Part shown: positions 24,275 to 37,019 of the stretch, piece by piece
How the letters are laid out: the number at the start of each line of letters is the position of its first letter
Position numbering within the stretch: position 1 is the stretch's first letter
NCBI GenBank assembly: GCA_963920575.1
Contig: OY986970.1
Location: 23,257,274-23,321,273 of the forward strand
Direction of reading: 5' to 3'
Source of the DNA: Narthecium ossifragum
Lineage: Eukaryota; Streptophyta; Magnoliopsida; Dioscoreales; Nartheciaceae
DNA length: 64,000 nucleotides
Made by a program: the position numbers and the translations under genes
Notes under the pieces: generated by a model
What the model saw: the letters and a program-made list of their open reading frames with translations, nothing else
What the model was told of the DNA's origin: nothing
The model's database searches: none

Positions 24275-26037
24275 TGATAAAACGTGAAAAGTAAACAAAT
24301 CACCCATTTAACGAGATCTGATTACTCTCTGAGCAATGCTATTTTGATAGTCTATGATGTATTTCAGCTATAAGAGCCTTCAATAAAGATTAGATCATGT
24401 TTGGTGCTAAAACGAACAAATAAAGAACCTGCGAAGTCAATGGAGCAAATGTGGTCCATCTTTGACATCAAACCTGTACCTGCTCAGGAAGAACCAGATG
24501 ATGTTCCATATATGGTTGGATAGCTCTGGAAGTCTAATTTCTGGAGAATTTTATGGTTCGTGATTCCGACTTTCGTAGAAGAAGTTACGACATTTTTAGT
24601 ACCAATGGCGCAGTCTGATGGCAAAAGCGTAAATAAGCAGAACAAAGGATGGATCCTTCTCTCCTTGAAGGATCGATCCTTGCACTGTAGCAGAGACAAC
24701 AGAGAGCCACATTTCAAAGGATCGATCCTTCACTTGTGAAGGATCGATCCTACTCGGGCGCAACCAATGTTTTGGGTTCAAAGGATCGATCTGTACCCCT
24801 AAAAGATCGATCCTTTGATATCTAGTAAGCAAAATCAAAGGCCCAGATCTAATCCGAGTTAAGGGTGATACCTAGGCTATAAATAGGCATGTTCTAGGGT
24901 TTTTGGGGGGCTCTTCCTTGGCCCTTTGGCTGAGCCTTCTTGGTTTTTTTTCTTCCTTCTTTTCCATAAGTTAAGTTAGATCTTTGGGGGAAGATCCATC
25001 GGTGGAGCGTGGCGACAACCTTCATTAACTGATCTCCTTTCTAAAGATGAGTAGCTAAACTTTTACCAAGGAATTCTTATTATATAACTAAGATTTCTAT
25101 TAGGGATTTCTAAGATTTAGGGCTGGTACACCTTCTTGAATCGTTTGTATGGATTGATCTTAATTTCGTTATGAAATTGGTGTTGATTTTATTTATGGAT
25201 AAATGATTTGTTCCTTCATGTCCTAGATCTAGGTCTTGAGCATGTTTGGGCTTGAGATTAGAGATTCTCACCAAAACATCCATGCTAGAACCATGGATGT
25301 GAGGATTTTCTTCTCGAGATTAAGAGTCTTGTGATGCTAGAACCATTACACATAATGCTAGAACCATTATAATCAACTCTTAATCCGTTATTCAACTTAA
25401 TTCAATATTAGGGATCTCGTAAGTGCTAGTACCACTACGCTAGTGCTAGAACCACTATGTTAACTGCTAATCCTTGATACATTCTATTTAGCGACCTCAA
25501 GGTGCTAGAACCATCTTGATCTTACACCTGGATCCATATTATAATATTTTCTTGCGTTTAATTCATCCTAATCAGAGGATTCATTAGCAGTGAACGTAGC
25601 TGATCATTCGGTCACTGACTTTTAGGTAATTGTTCTTGCCAACAAGGAATCCTAACCAAAATTTATTGAGTGATAAGGAGAACTAGCCATTCACTTTTCA
25701 ACCATTAGGAAAACCATTCAGGTTAGTTAGCTAGTTATATTCTTAGAAAGACCTAGTAGAATCCTGGTTATTGATTAAGAATTCCCTGGTACTTTTTCTC
25801 GTATTTATTAATCATTTAGTATAAACTTAGTTTAATTTTAATTCTGAACCTTTTCCCAACTTATCGGTAGGAATACTTAGATTGAGTTTAGTAGTTTAAT
25901 TATTTTCATACGCATTCCCTGTGGATTCGACTCGGACTCACTGGTCACTACCCCTAAAGTAGTTAGTTAGTAGTTTGATTATAAATTTGTAATTTTGAAT
26001 AGAGTTGTTACGCCACGACACTTTTCAAGCTCTATCA
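24275..26037 (+). repeat. 5' LTR of the Tat/Athila-type element
   Basis: 1,763-bp LTR bounded by TG and CA, with a TATAAATA box at 24878-24885 preceded by a GATCGATC array. The part after the TATA box contains a run of CTAGAACCAT/CTAGTACCAC repeats (25270-25520). Confidence 0.82.
24671..24812. repeat. GATCGATC palindrome array in the 5' LTR U3
   Basis: Exact copies lie at 24671, 24720, 24742, 24784 and 24805. Most are extended to AAGGATCGATCCTT-type palindromes. The last copy ends 66 bp before the TATAAATA box at 24878. In the 3' LTR the equivalent array (32538-32700) keeps two exact copies (32538, 32609) while others have point changes. Confidence 0.85.
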
Positions 26038-26043
26038 AAATTT

Positions 26044-26056
26044 TGGCGCCGTTGCC
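26044..26056 (+). other. Primer-binding site, Asp-tRNA type
   Basis: TGGCGCCGTTGCC lies 6 bases after the 5' LTR end. It is complementary to the 3' end of plant tRNA-Asp and is the priming site typical of Athila/Tat gypsy elements. Confidence 0.8.
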
Positions 26057-26349
26057 AGGGAATGCTATAGGAGATGATTGAATTGCTTTGCTTAGTCTAA
26101 TATTCCTTATAAATATCTTTAGTTTAAATTTTGTTTCATATATTAAAAAAAGGAAAAAGAAAAGAAAAGAAAAAGAAAAGAAAAAAAGAGATTCATACTT
26201 ACATTGCTATATCTTCTTATTGTTACGAGACGCCGACGTAAGGAGAATCAATGGTCTACGGTCGGCGACGGAAGTCTCGTGCTTGGATCAGCCCCTTGTA
26301 ACGTATTTCTAACTTTTGACTTGGTCCTTGTTTATTTGATTGTTTATAC

Positions 26350-28355
26350 ATGGTCGATGAGTATATGCCACCGGGTGCCGCATTGAACAATTATTTTTTA
26401 CCATCTAATTATGCACCCGCTTATGTTAATGATACATATGATTTTTCAAACCTGACATATGATTCGCATTCATACATCTATGATCCGGATCTGAGTGGTC
26501 ATCCATACCCTTATTGGCAATTCCAAGGTTACTATCCTCATAATGTTCAACCACAAGATTCAAGCATACCGGACCAATACTTGACACCTAGCTTTGAACC
26601 ATCTTATCTTCCTCAAACACAATACCCACCATCCCAACATTGGTATGAGCCTCTCAATCCCTTTGAACTATAAGCACAAGTAGATCCATCTTTAGATGAA
26701 AGGCCTCTTAACGATTTAGAGACTGTTGAGACACTAACACCAATTGTACATTCTCATTCACAAGTAATAGCTAATATCGAAGCCCGAATTGGACAACTAG
26801 CTTCTTTGATGGATTCATATTATGATGAGGTTGATGGTTGTGTGAATGAGGTAGTGCCTCCTAATATTATTGATAATGCTTATGATGCTCATCTTATCAA
26901 TGTTTATGATGCAAGCAACGATAAGATTCCTTTTGGGGTTTTATCGGTTCGTGAGACTTTTGAGGCATTAACACCAATTGTACATTCTCATTCACAATTA
27001 ATAGCCAATATAGAAGCCCGAATTGGACAAATAGCTTCTTTGATGGATTCATATTATGATGAGGTTGATGGTTGTGTGAATGAGGTACTGCCTCCTATTG
27101 TGGATGATAATGCTTATGATGCTCATCTTACCAATGTTTATGATACACGCGAGCCACAGATTGTTCTAAAACAAATCTGGTGGTCCTCTTCTCAATTTAT
27201 TAGCTCTTGTTTTGTGCACATCCCTAGGGAAATGAATGTATCTGTCCATAGGGTGGCGGCGGGGGCTCGGTGGGCTATTCCTGCCACCTGAATGCCTGCA
27301 TCTTGTTAACATTGTAACCCAGCCTTCGGGCTTATCTAATAAAAAAAAAAGAGATTCCTTTTGGGGTTTTACCGGCTCGTGAGATTATGGATGATACCTT
27401 GATTTGTGATGTGGATGAATCGGTCCCTCCGGTATTTCTTGATGACAATGGTATTGAGGAATGCATGCATGATTTGATATCTCCCGTAAGTCATGATGAT
27501 GTTATTATGCCGATTTATAAAGCTTTTCATGAGCACATACCTAATATTGAGGATGAATCATTCGATATCAACTTGCCATTTTATGAAGCTTTTCATGAGG
27601 AGATACCTTATTTTGATAATAATTCATATGGTATTGTGTCGCCGGTCTATAAACATTTTTATGAGAATATATTAAACCTTGAGAAGGAGGATTCTTATGA
27701 TATTAATTTGTCGGTTCATGAAGATTTTTATGATGACTTACCTAATCTTGATGCATATATTGATGAAGTTTCATGTAAAAATCACATGTCAATCTTTGAT
27801 GTGATGGATGATGTCTGTGATGACTTAGATGATCCTTGTGAGACCTCCTTTAGGAAACCTCACTTTGAGCCTCTACCCTTTACTTCATCCACACTTGTTG
27901 AACATTGTGAGGTACCGAACCTTGTTTTTCCGAATGTCTTAGATCATGCTGAATTTGATTGTAGCTTCATCAAAGATTTATACAAGACTTCTTATCTTTC
28001 AAGTACTTTGTTTGTTACGAACATTCCCTTCTTCTTTGATGAAGCATGTTTGCATGGCTTTACTTTTATTCGGAGCATGTATTTCTTTACTTTAAATCAT
28101 CGGCCACCAAAAGACCAGTTCATGATGACTCTATTTATTGAAATCCATGGCCTGCAGGATGACAATTGGCCAATGCCTAAAGCTTATAATGAATTATTTG
28201 CCATGAATTCTCCTTTATTCTTTGCTAAAGCATGTTTGCACCTCATCTTCATCCTTCAATGCATATATTTCTATACTTTCAACCATAGGCCACCAAAAGC
28301 CTATATGATGATAGACAGATTTATTGAAACACATGGTTTGCAGGAAGGTCATTAG
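26350..28355 (+). pseudogene. Acidic, repetitive open frame of the non-autonomous element
   Basis: I do not recognise a family. The reading starts MVDEYMPPGAALNNYF with a Tyr/Pro/Gln-rich part to a TAA at 26671-26673, and continues in the same frame to about 27144. It includes two copies (period about 240 bp) of a unit with IVHSHSQ, IEARIGQ, LMDSYYDEVDGCVNEV and NAYDAHL. A LINE tail interrupts it at 27145-27352. From 27387 it goes on with repeated acidic units (FHEHIPNIEDESFDINLPFY type) and then two copies of a Phe/His-rich unit with NHRPPK and IETHGLQ. Overall this would be about 650 residues, strongly acidic. It occupies the gag-pol position but has no gag, protease or RT motif. Confidence 0.55.
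27145..27352 (+). mobile_element. Truncated LINE 3' end inside the element's open frame
   Basis: The segment encodes the end of an RNase H domain (FVHIPREMNVSVHRVAAGARW) and a stop, then a 3' untranslated stretch ending in an A run (27341-27350). Comparison with the upstream copy of the host repeat shows it replaced about 14 bp between TATGAT and GATTCCTTTTGG, so a small target deletion came with the insertion. Confidence 0.7.
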
Positions 28356-28855
28356 TCAATGACTAAATTTTTTAATGCTTTCATTACTTGGGACCTGTCT
28401 TTCATCTTTGATGAATTATGTTTGCATGTCTTTTCTATTGTTCGGTCCATGTATTTCTTCACCTGGAACCATCGACCACCCAAATTCAATTTTAGTTGAG
28501 CTTGCATAGTGTCGAGCTCGAGACGGTAAACCAAGCGTTGGTGGGAGGCAACCCATCGTTGGTTTGATTTTTAACTAGTTGTTTGAAATGTCTTCTTTGC
28601 ATGCTTGCTTGTTTTTCCAACTAGTTGCATGTTTGATTTTGGTGTTTTTAAGTTACTGTTGATTGATTGTCTGCTAATGCCGTAATTTCTGCTGTTGGAT
28701 TTTCGTGTTAATTATTAGCTTAGGGTGTCTATTCTTGAATTCCTGCACCCTAGAGAGGTCCGTATTTTTGCAATGTTATTAGAGGCTTATTTCCTAGGTT
28801 TGTAATGCGATCTTTCATGCTTCATTGAGAAAGATTGATCCTCCACGGAGGGAAG

Positions 28856-29108
28856 GATCGATCCTTCTTCGCACCACACATAACATTCATTGGGTAGTAG
28901 TAGGATCGATCCTAGTTGGTTAATTAATTGTGACAGAGCGTAGTGTTTTGGAAGAGTACCCTCAGGATCGATCTTTCTATCCATCCTTCAAAACTAGACC
29001 AGTTGAGTAAGTAGGATCGATCCTTTCGATCACGATAGATCGATCTTGCCTATTAAACACGCTTTAAGTTGAGGCCTTTAGATGTCGCCACGTGGACAAT
29101 GATCGATC
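28856..29108. repeat. GATCGATC palindrome array in the element interior
   Basis: Copies lie at 28856, 28904, 28966, 29015 and 29101, several within GAAGGATCGATCCTTC or TAGGATCGATCCTA. This array is outside the LTRs, just before the GC-rich segment. Confidence 0.8.
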
Positions 29109-30480
29109 CTCTTTCCCTCTCGTGCCCTTTCACCCATCCACCACCTCGCGAGCTTCCTCCCTCATCCATGACTGCCACCGCTTCTCAAGCTCTCTCCGAC
29201 ACCTTCGCTCATCCAAACCTTCACCCACACCTCCGCCATCCTCCTTCCTAACCTTCTCCGGCCTCTACCACCATCGAAACCACCTCCTCTTACGCCGGTA
29301 AGCTTCCCCTATGTCCTCCGACATCACCGATCCTCTCCTCCGTCACCCCTGTTCCCCGTCATGTCCGATGTTTATCCGCCCCATCGCCGTTTCCTTCTCC
29401 GTATGCCTGTTGTGAAGCTCCGGTGTGCCGATCCAACTCCTCTGGCGCTGTTTGTCACTTATCTTTTCCGTTTCCGGCGTTGATATCCAGCGTCGTCTTC
29501 AAGCTCCTCCGGTCGTGGCCACCAATGCCATCATTCCCGTTCCCGTCCGGTAAGTTCCCTTCCGTCCCTTCCTGCTCTCCGTGTCCTTCCTCCTCTCCTA
29601 TCCGTGCTTCCTCTGTTTCTTAGCCACCGGCGACACCCATGGCTTTCGCCATTAGTCTTGACCAATGACGCCGGTGACCAAGGTCGGCATCCACCTTCCC
29701 TTCTCTTCTTCCCTCCCCTCGCCGTTGCTGCTCTATTTTTCTTTTCCATTCCAGCCATGCTCTGTTTTTCTTTCCTTCCAGCCATCCTCCTTTGCTTGGT
29801 GCTCGCCGGCGTTCGCTGCCGGCTGGTTTAGCCATGCAGACCTGGGTGGCGTAACCCCACCCTGCGTCAGCCACCTCTTCTGTTTCTCCGTCCTTTCCTC
29901 TCTCTCGTTTCCACCTCCCCTGTTTCTGGCAGCTGCGGCTACGGAACCCATGGGCTGCCATGGAGTTCACTGGATTCCGGCGACAGAAGTTCCGTGCTCC
30001 GGCTCTTCCGTTTTTCCTTTGTGCCATAGTTTTCCCTTCTCCATTGCCGTTGTGTCCCTTCTTTCTCGTCCAGCCAGTGTTTCTATTCCGTTTCCCCTTC
30101 TCCGACCGGCACGCCACCGCCTCTTCCGGCCAGATCTTCTCGCCTTCCACCTCCATTCCACTCCACGTCTCTCCACCAACATTCTACTCCACTCAATCAT
30201 CCCCAAAGCCCCTACATTACTCTCATACCCACTGCTTCGTCGTACGCACCCCACTAGACCTCCGCCAGCACCTGAGTCCACCCTCCTCCAGTTGTTACTG
30301 CCATTGTTCCATACCGACCCCCTACCTCTATGGAGCCAAGACCCCAGGGATGATACTAGTGCTTGTAGCTTGTCGATTTGCATGTCGCCTTTGTGCTTGC
30401 TTAGTTCAATTATTTATCTGTTAGGTTTCTTTTACCTAGACACATGTAGTGCCAGGGGCTTGTTCTTATTGAGTTAGACT
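29069..30480 (+). other. GC/pyrimidine-rich gene-like segment inside the LTR element
   Basis: The base composition changes sharply from the AT-rich element to a C/T-rich block with codon-like periodicity. Long frames exist on both strands (one of 270 codons at 29665-30477, one of 178 on the minus strand), but their composition is low-complexity and I see no domain. Donor-like CCGGTAAG sites occur at about 29297 and 29547. It could be captured host 5' sequence or another decayed insertion. I cannot assign a product. Confidence 0.35.
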
Positions 30481-32141
30481 ATATCTAGGGGTCAGTTTTG
30501 TATTTTTGGTTGGGTGAGACTTGCTTGGTTTGTGCTGGGAGGATGGCCATATTTTTGTACTCCATTGCTCCATTTCTGTATCTTTTAAACATCTTGATAG
30601 TGGATATATACATTGGATGTTGGCTTTGGGGGTGTGCCCCGTGTATATGTGGCACTATATATGTAAATGTTGATGTTAATGTAGATGTCATGAAAATTTT
30701 GTACATCCCTTGTGCTTATTGAATAATTAGAGGAAATGCTGCCCAATTTTTCTCCAATTTTTATGCTTATTCTTTACTTTCCATAAATGCAATCATGGGG
30801 GTATTCCTTATCTGATTTTACAGGGTGTATATGTTATGGAATGCACATCAACAACCAGCAGGTTGACATCACAGCATTACTTGGTTTTCACGACTAACCT
30901 TGGTACGCAAATCTATTTTTATTTTTATCACCAAGGTTACTTTTTCTTATCAAGCCTCTACAGGTTATCTCTACCCTATATTCTTTGATTTATTTTTATG
31001 ACTTAGTGTAATTGGGGGCAATTACATTTAAGTTGAGGGGTAGAATTCTAGGAATTCGTGTTTATTTCTTTATTTTATAATAACCAACTATTATACATCC
31101 CCTGGATTATGTTAGAAGAATGAAATTATGAGACTTATTGATAAAGATGCTTGATTTAAAAATTTATCTGATGAATTATTCAGAAATTTATACATCATAT
31201 AAGATTTAGTAAATTTAGCTATGCATGACATGAGTTCTATACTTTAACACTATTACCATGATTTAGGGATAACTTGACATATCTTATTGCACTTGAGCAC
31301 TTTCACATGTGGATGAGTTGAAGTTAGATTCTGAGCCTGAGACTAGGATAGATTTACGATTCTATGACATGTCACAGAAGATACATGAACACAAGTAATT
31401 TTCTGTCAGCAAAAAAAATATATGTGTATAAAAAGTGTAGGTTTTCAACCTAGTAACCGGGCAGGATGCCTAACCAGTGTTCTATTCCTGTCAAACAGTT
31501 GAATTTCCTAACAATGAGAAAAAGGACTTCATACTTAATAACCGAGCAATGTGCCTAACAAGGTGTGTTGTTTGCGTAAAACGGTTGAATGTCCTTGTGA
31601 AAAGAAAAAAAAAATAAAGAAAAGAAAAGAACAGAGATTATTATGTGATAAGTGGAAAATATGTGCTTGCTTAGAATTGTGATCTTGACTAGTTGAATGC
31701 TTGGATATAATGGATATTCTTATACATGTGAAACCAAATTCACACACTGGAGAGTCAAAGTTATTTTTGAATCGTGATTAAATATGTTGAAGTATTGGAA
31801 CGGTGTTATGACATGTTTTGATTTGCTCTACTTTTATGTGAATATGAATTAAAGAATATATTCATGGATATTATTTCTAGTTGATGCATTGGAATTAATG
31901 AGTATTATAATGGAGTGTTGATGATATGTTCAAGGGGATGTATAGATGTTTGTGGGTATCATCATTGGAAACCCTCATGAGACTATAACTCCTCCACTAG
32001 GGCTACACAGGGGTTTAAAGGCTTATTACACATGCTAAGTGTAATCGTGAGACCTACGAAAGTGGCTAGTTAGGTTTACTGCTTTATTTTTACTTTTATC
32101 TTGCTTTGCTCGAGAACTAGCAAAGATCAAGTTGGGGGGTG
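30481..32141 (+). other. 3' untranslated region and polypurine tract of the LTR element
   Basis: AT-rich, non-coding. It includes a diverged pair of units around 31430-31600 (AACCGGGCAGGATGCCTAAC / AACCGAGCAATGTGCCTAAC) and ends with the polypurine tract next to the 3' LTR start at 32142. Sequence at 28500-28560 (GACGGTAAACCAAGCGTTGG ... GGGAGGCAACCCA) is of the kind that follows the coding region in Athila/Tat elements. Confidence 0.55.
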
Positions 32142-34855
32142 TGATAAGACGTGAAAAGTGCACAAATCACCCTTTTAACGAAGTCTTGTTAGTATCTGAG
32201 CAATGCTATTTTGATAGTCTATGATGTATTTCAGCTATAAGAGCCTTCAATGAAAATTAGATCATGTTTGGTGCAAAAACGAACAAATAAAGAACCTGTG
32301 AAGTCAAAGGAGCAAATGTGGGCCACCTTTGACATAAAAACTGTACCTATTCAAGAAGAACCAGATGATGTGCCATATATAGTTGGAAAGCTCTGAAAGC
32401 CTAGTTTCTGGAAAATTTTACAGTTTGTGATTCCGAGTTTCCCAGAAGAAGTTACGAAATTTTTAGTACCAATGGTGCAGTCAGATGGCAAAAGCGTAAA
32501 TACGCAGAACAAAGGATGGATCCTTCTCTCCTTGAAGGATCGATCCTTGCACTGTAGCAGAGACGACAGAGAGCCATATTTCACAGGATGGATCCTTCCC
32601 TTGTGAAGGATCGATCCTACTCGGCCGCATCCAATGTTTTGGGTTCAAAGCATCGATCTGTACCCCTAAAAAATCGATCCTTTGATAAATCTGTTAAGCA
32701 AAATCAAAGGCCCAAATCTAATCTGAGTTAAGGGTGATACCTAGGCTATAAATAGGCTGTTCTAGGGTTTTTGGGGGGCTCTTCCTTGGCCCTTTGGTTG
32801 AGCCTTCTTGGTTTTTTTTCTTCCTTCTTTTACATAAGTTAGGTTAGATCTTTGGGGGAAGATCCATGGGTGGAGCGTGGCGATAACCTTCATCAACGGA
32901 TCTCCTTCCTAAAGATGAGTAGCTAAACTTTTACCAAGGAATTCTTATGATGTAACTAAGATTTCTATTAAGGATTTCTAAGATTTAGGGCTGGTACACC
33001 TTCTTGAATGGTTTGTATGGATTGATCTTAATTTCCTTATGAACTTGGTGTTGATTTTATTTATGGATGAATGATTTGTTCCTTCATGTCCTAGATCTAG
33101 GTCTTGAGCATGTTAGGACTTAAGATTAGAGATTCTCACCAAAACATCCATGCTAGAACCATGGATGTGAGGATTTTCTTCTAGAGATTAAGAGTCTTGT
33201 GATGCTAGAATCATTACACATAATGTTAGAACCATTATAACCAACTCTTAATCTGTTATTCATCTTAATTCAAAATTAGGGATTTCATAAGTGCTAGTAC
33301 CACTACGCTAGTGCTAGAACCACTAGGTTAATTGCTAATCCTTGATACATTCTATTTGGCGACCTCAAGGTGCTAGAACCATCTTGATCTTACACCTGGA
33401 TCCATATTATAATATTTTCTTGCGCTGAATTCATCCTAATCAGAGGATTCATTAGCAGTGAACGTAACTGATCATTCGGTCACTGATTTTTAGGTAATTG
33501 TTCTTGCCAACAAGGAATCCTAACCAGAACTTGTTGAGTGATAAGGAGAACTAGCCATTCTGTGAGGGCCCGTCCCTCAGACCTGGCTCGACCGCGTGGG
33601 TCGAGAGCCGGTTTCCTGTTGGTTTGGTTCCGCGTCGGGCACGATCGGGCGATCGTGTGGTGGTTTGGACCCCAGGGCATTTTGGTAAATATGCCCTCTG
33701 GTGGTCAGTCTCACACCCGTGTTGTACCCATGGCCTTGGATTGATGTATGTGTTTGATTAGAATCTCTAGGGTGCGTCCGATCGGAAGATCGGAGCTCGA
33801 TCGGGAAAGATCGAATCGGACGGCTGAGATAGATCCGGGTTTTCTATATAAGCCCTGTCCCTTTCTTCTCTTTCCTTCTCTTCTCCTGTCGTTTTCTTCC
33901 CTTCTCTCTCCTTCGGCTGAGCTAGGGTTTGGAGACTTGGGCTTCGGAGCGATGATCTTGGCGGCTTGACCGGTGGGACGCGTGGAGGAGCTGCCCTACT
34001 TGCTCAAGTAGGTGTTTCTACCTCGATCTTAGGATCGGGTTCTCCTAGGATAGGTTTATTGTACTTTCGCTGTAGGAATACAAGTTAGAATGCTATGTAG
34101 CTCTTTGTGCATGTAGTGTGGAGTTGTAACGGTTGGTTTCCGTATTATCGCCGTTTTGTCGGTTTTCGTCCATTTTGACCTAGATAGGAGACTTAACTAT
34201 CAAAAACTGGATTTCTTCATTCCATTAGCTTCCCCATTGTTAAATACACTTGCTTGCAAAATCTCATTGCTTTCCAACTTGATTTGATCTTTGAAACTCA
34301 AGAAAATGGATTTTCGGCACTGTTTTGATGAACTGTGCCTAAGGCTCGACGGTCGATTGGTGCATCGACCGTCAAGCATTGTTTTACTCTTTCTGGGCCT
34401 GGCGATCGACCGTCGCATCGTCCGCCAGGCTCTGTCGGGGTTTTGGTCTCCCACGGTCGATGGATCGATCGACCACGGGCTCTCTCCCTTTTTTTTATCT
34501 CACCTGACGGTCGCCCGTCGAATCGACCGTCAGGCGCTGTTTGGTTTTGGGCTTCTCAGGGTAGATGAGTGGATCGACCGTCGCCCTTGGTTTCCTTCGC
34601 CTTGGTCTCACGGTCGATCGCCGGATCGACCGTGACATCGTCCGTGGGCCCTTGAACTTGGTTTTCTGGCTTTTCTTAGATGGATTTGATTTGTGATTAA
34701 CATCTAAACATGTTGGGAAGTATGTATGTGGATTTTATGGGGTTTTCAAAGGATTTCCATCGGGTTTGAGGATTGAATCGAGTAATGTCCCTTTTTGGGC
34801 AAATCTATGGTTTCGCTTGCATTTAATACATGTTTGATTGTAGTTAAATGTTTAG

Positions 34856-36296
34856 TGATGAGTCACTAAATATTCGTAATTAGACCCCTTAATTTACCTT
34901 TGTTAGGCCTAGAGTGTTTGTATTTGATAGTTTGTTAGTTGATTTCAGGTTTAATCATGCTTTGAGAAGAAATGCAAGAAATTCGGTTAATATGCTGAAA
35001 TACACTGCTCTGTCGACTGTTAGCACAATATTCACCAGAAATTATCCTTATGTCCAAATATTCTGAAATTTGAATGACATCTGGAACACATCAAGACGTA
35101 CAACTTTCATGTTGGACACTTTTGGAGATTCCTGATGGATTGATAACAGTTTCGAAGAAGATGAAGATATTTAGCTGCTGGAAGACTGGTCCGTCGACGT
35201 CCGGGAGAAAATTCGCCAAATATTCTAGATAAGTCCAAATATTGCAAACTCTTCGGAAGAGGACAGAAAACTTCCAAATCTACATCTTTTTTGTTGGACT
35301 TATTCTCAAATTCCGAACCGGTTGAGCCCAGTCGCGATTGGAAGAAGCTGTCAGGGTTGAACCAGGAATTTCGAGTTGTACTTGAGGTCCAACTCAACTT
35401 AGCTATAACCCTAATTCCGGGATTAAGGGTTATTATTATAAAAAGGGGTTATTCCAGCAAAACTTCTCATCTTTTTGTCAATCTTTGGAGGAGGAAGAAG
35501 AAGAAGGAGAGGATGTGGATGGTGACAGCTTCCTACTCCAACCCGATGGCTTTCATCCAAAAGATGAGTTGTTAGTTATTGTACTTAGGATTATTCATGA
35601 AACCCTAGCATAGTTTTCTATCTTCTTTGGTTTGAATCTTGTATTCTTCTCAAGACATGATCCTATGAATTTGCTTTTTATTGTTAATAGAGTTGAGGGA
35701 ACAGAGTTCCTTGACGTATTTTCAGTCCTACATGATTTCTGTGATTGATTGTAGAGATTCATAGGATGGTTTTCATGTGGTTTTTGGTTTACCTTTGAGA
35801 TAGTCTATGCTACGTGAAGATAAGTCATGCTAAGGTCATTAGGAGTAGAATAATTTAATGTAATCGTATGACCAAAGATGATTTATGCTAAACAAAGATA
35901 GATTATGCCGTTGGAAACATAAACCTTATTTTAGGAATTCATGTAAGCTTAAGAAGCTGTGGATTCATAATGTTTAGAGAAGGGAACAAGAGGATAACTA
36001 GAGAAGATTGGAGGTGAAACTAGGGCGGATTGAGTAATTCCTAAGTCACTTATCCATTGATTCAAATTGATCAACCTTTTATTTATTTTCTTCATTAGTT
36101 TAATCTATTCTATCTTTGATTCTTTTCCTTAGTTTTAGGGTTTTGAGAATTGATTTTGATTTCCAACGTTTTCCCTGTGGATCGACTCCCGACTTCACCG
36201 CTATTTCTACCTAGTAATTTAGTGATTGAATAAGGATATAAATTTAATATTTGATTGAGTTTACAACGTTTTAACGACGACGTTTGTGAGCGATCA
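34856..36296 (+). mobile_element. Solo LTR (12164 family) nested in the solo LTR
   Basis: This 1,441-bp block starts TGATGAGTCACT and ends GTGAGCGATCA, with a perfect TTTAG duplication (34851-34855 and 36297-36301). It aligns with the 5' LTR at 12164-13451 at its start, around GAGTTGAGGGAACAGAGTTC, and at its end. Confidence 0.88.
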
Positions 36297-37019
36297 TTTA
36301 GTTGTTTGCTTAACCATTAACTAGCTATGAGTGCTGGTTAATGAGGAATTGTGGAACCTTAGCCTCTTGCTGGCGAGTGCCGAGGGCTATTGTATATCTG
36401 TGGAACTTATAACTGATGATGTGGCATGTAGAGACATCTAGGATAGATGTTTGCCTAAGCTCATGCATTGTGTGCATTAGAGGCATCTGAGGTTAGGCGG
36501 GCGATGGTTTGGGTCGCCGATCCGAGGCTCTCGGGTAGCTCGGATCTAACCTTAGGGCCGTGGCTGGGTAGTCAGGTTTAGGGTGTAATTGTTTAATCAG
36601 AATTTCACGTTCTTTGAGGATTTGCGATAGTTGACTCTGATCAGTATTTGAGGTTTAGAGGTCGTGTTGTCTTCCAAGGCCAAGTGCTAAGGATGCAATC
36701 GATGTGTTCCCGACGTGGTCCCCAGGCAGTGGTATCCCTGCTGGGTAAGGGTGATCCTGCATGATACTGTTCCCCTATCAGTGCTTAGGGTGATCTAGGT
36801 AACGTGTCCAAGAGAGAGGTTTATGACAGGAGCCCTTGGGACATCGATGGGTTATGGGACCCGTGGCATCCGTTAGACTAAGGCTGGGAGACAATACTGT
36901 TGTTGTTTTCCTCCTTTCAGTGTGCCGTAGAGTAGAACCCTACTGAGCTTATCGCTCACTCCTACCCGGGCTACGTTTGTAGGTGCAGGCGGCAGTTCTT
37001 CTTCAGTGGAGCCGGCGGG

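Noticed and set aside
29620..30477. Frames of 270 (plus) and 178 (minus) codons
   Set aside because: Low-complexity content, overlap on opposite strands, no domain; listed only as a GC-rich block.
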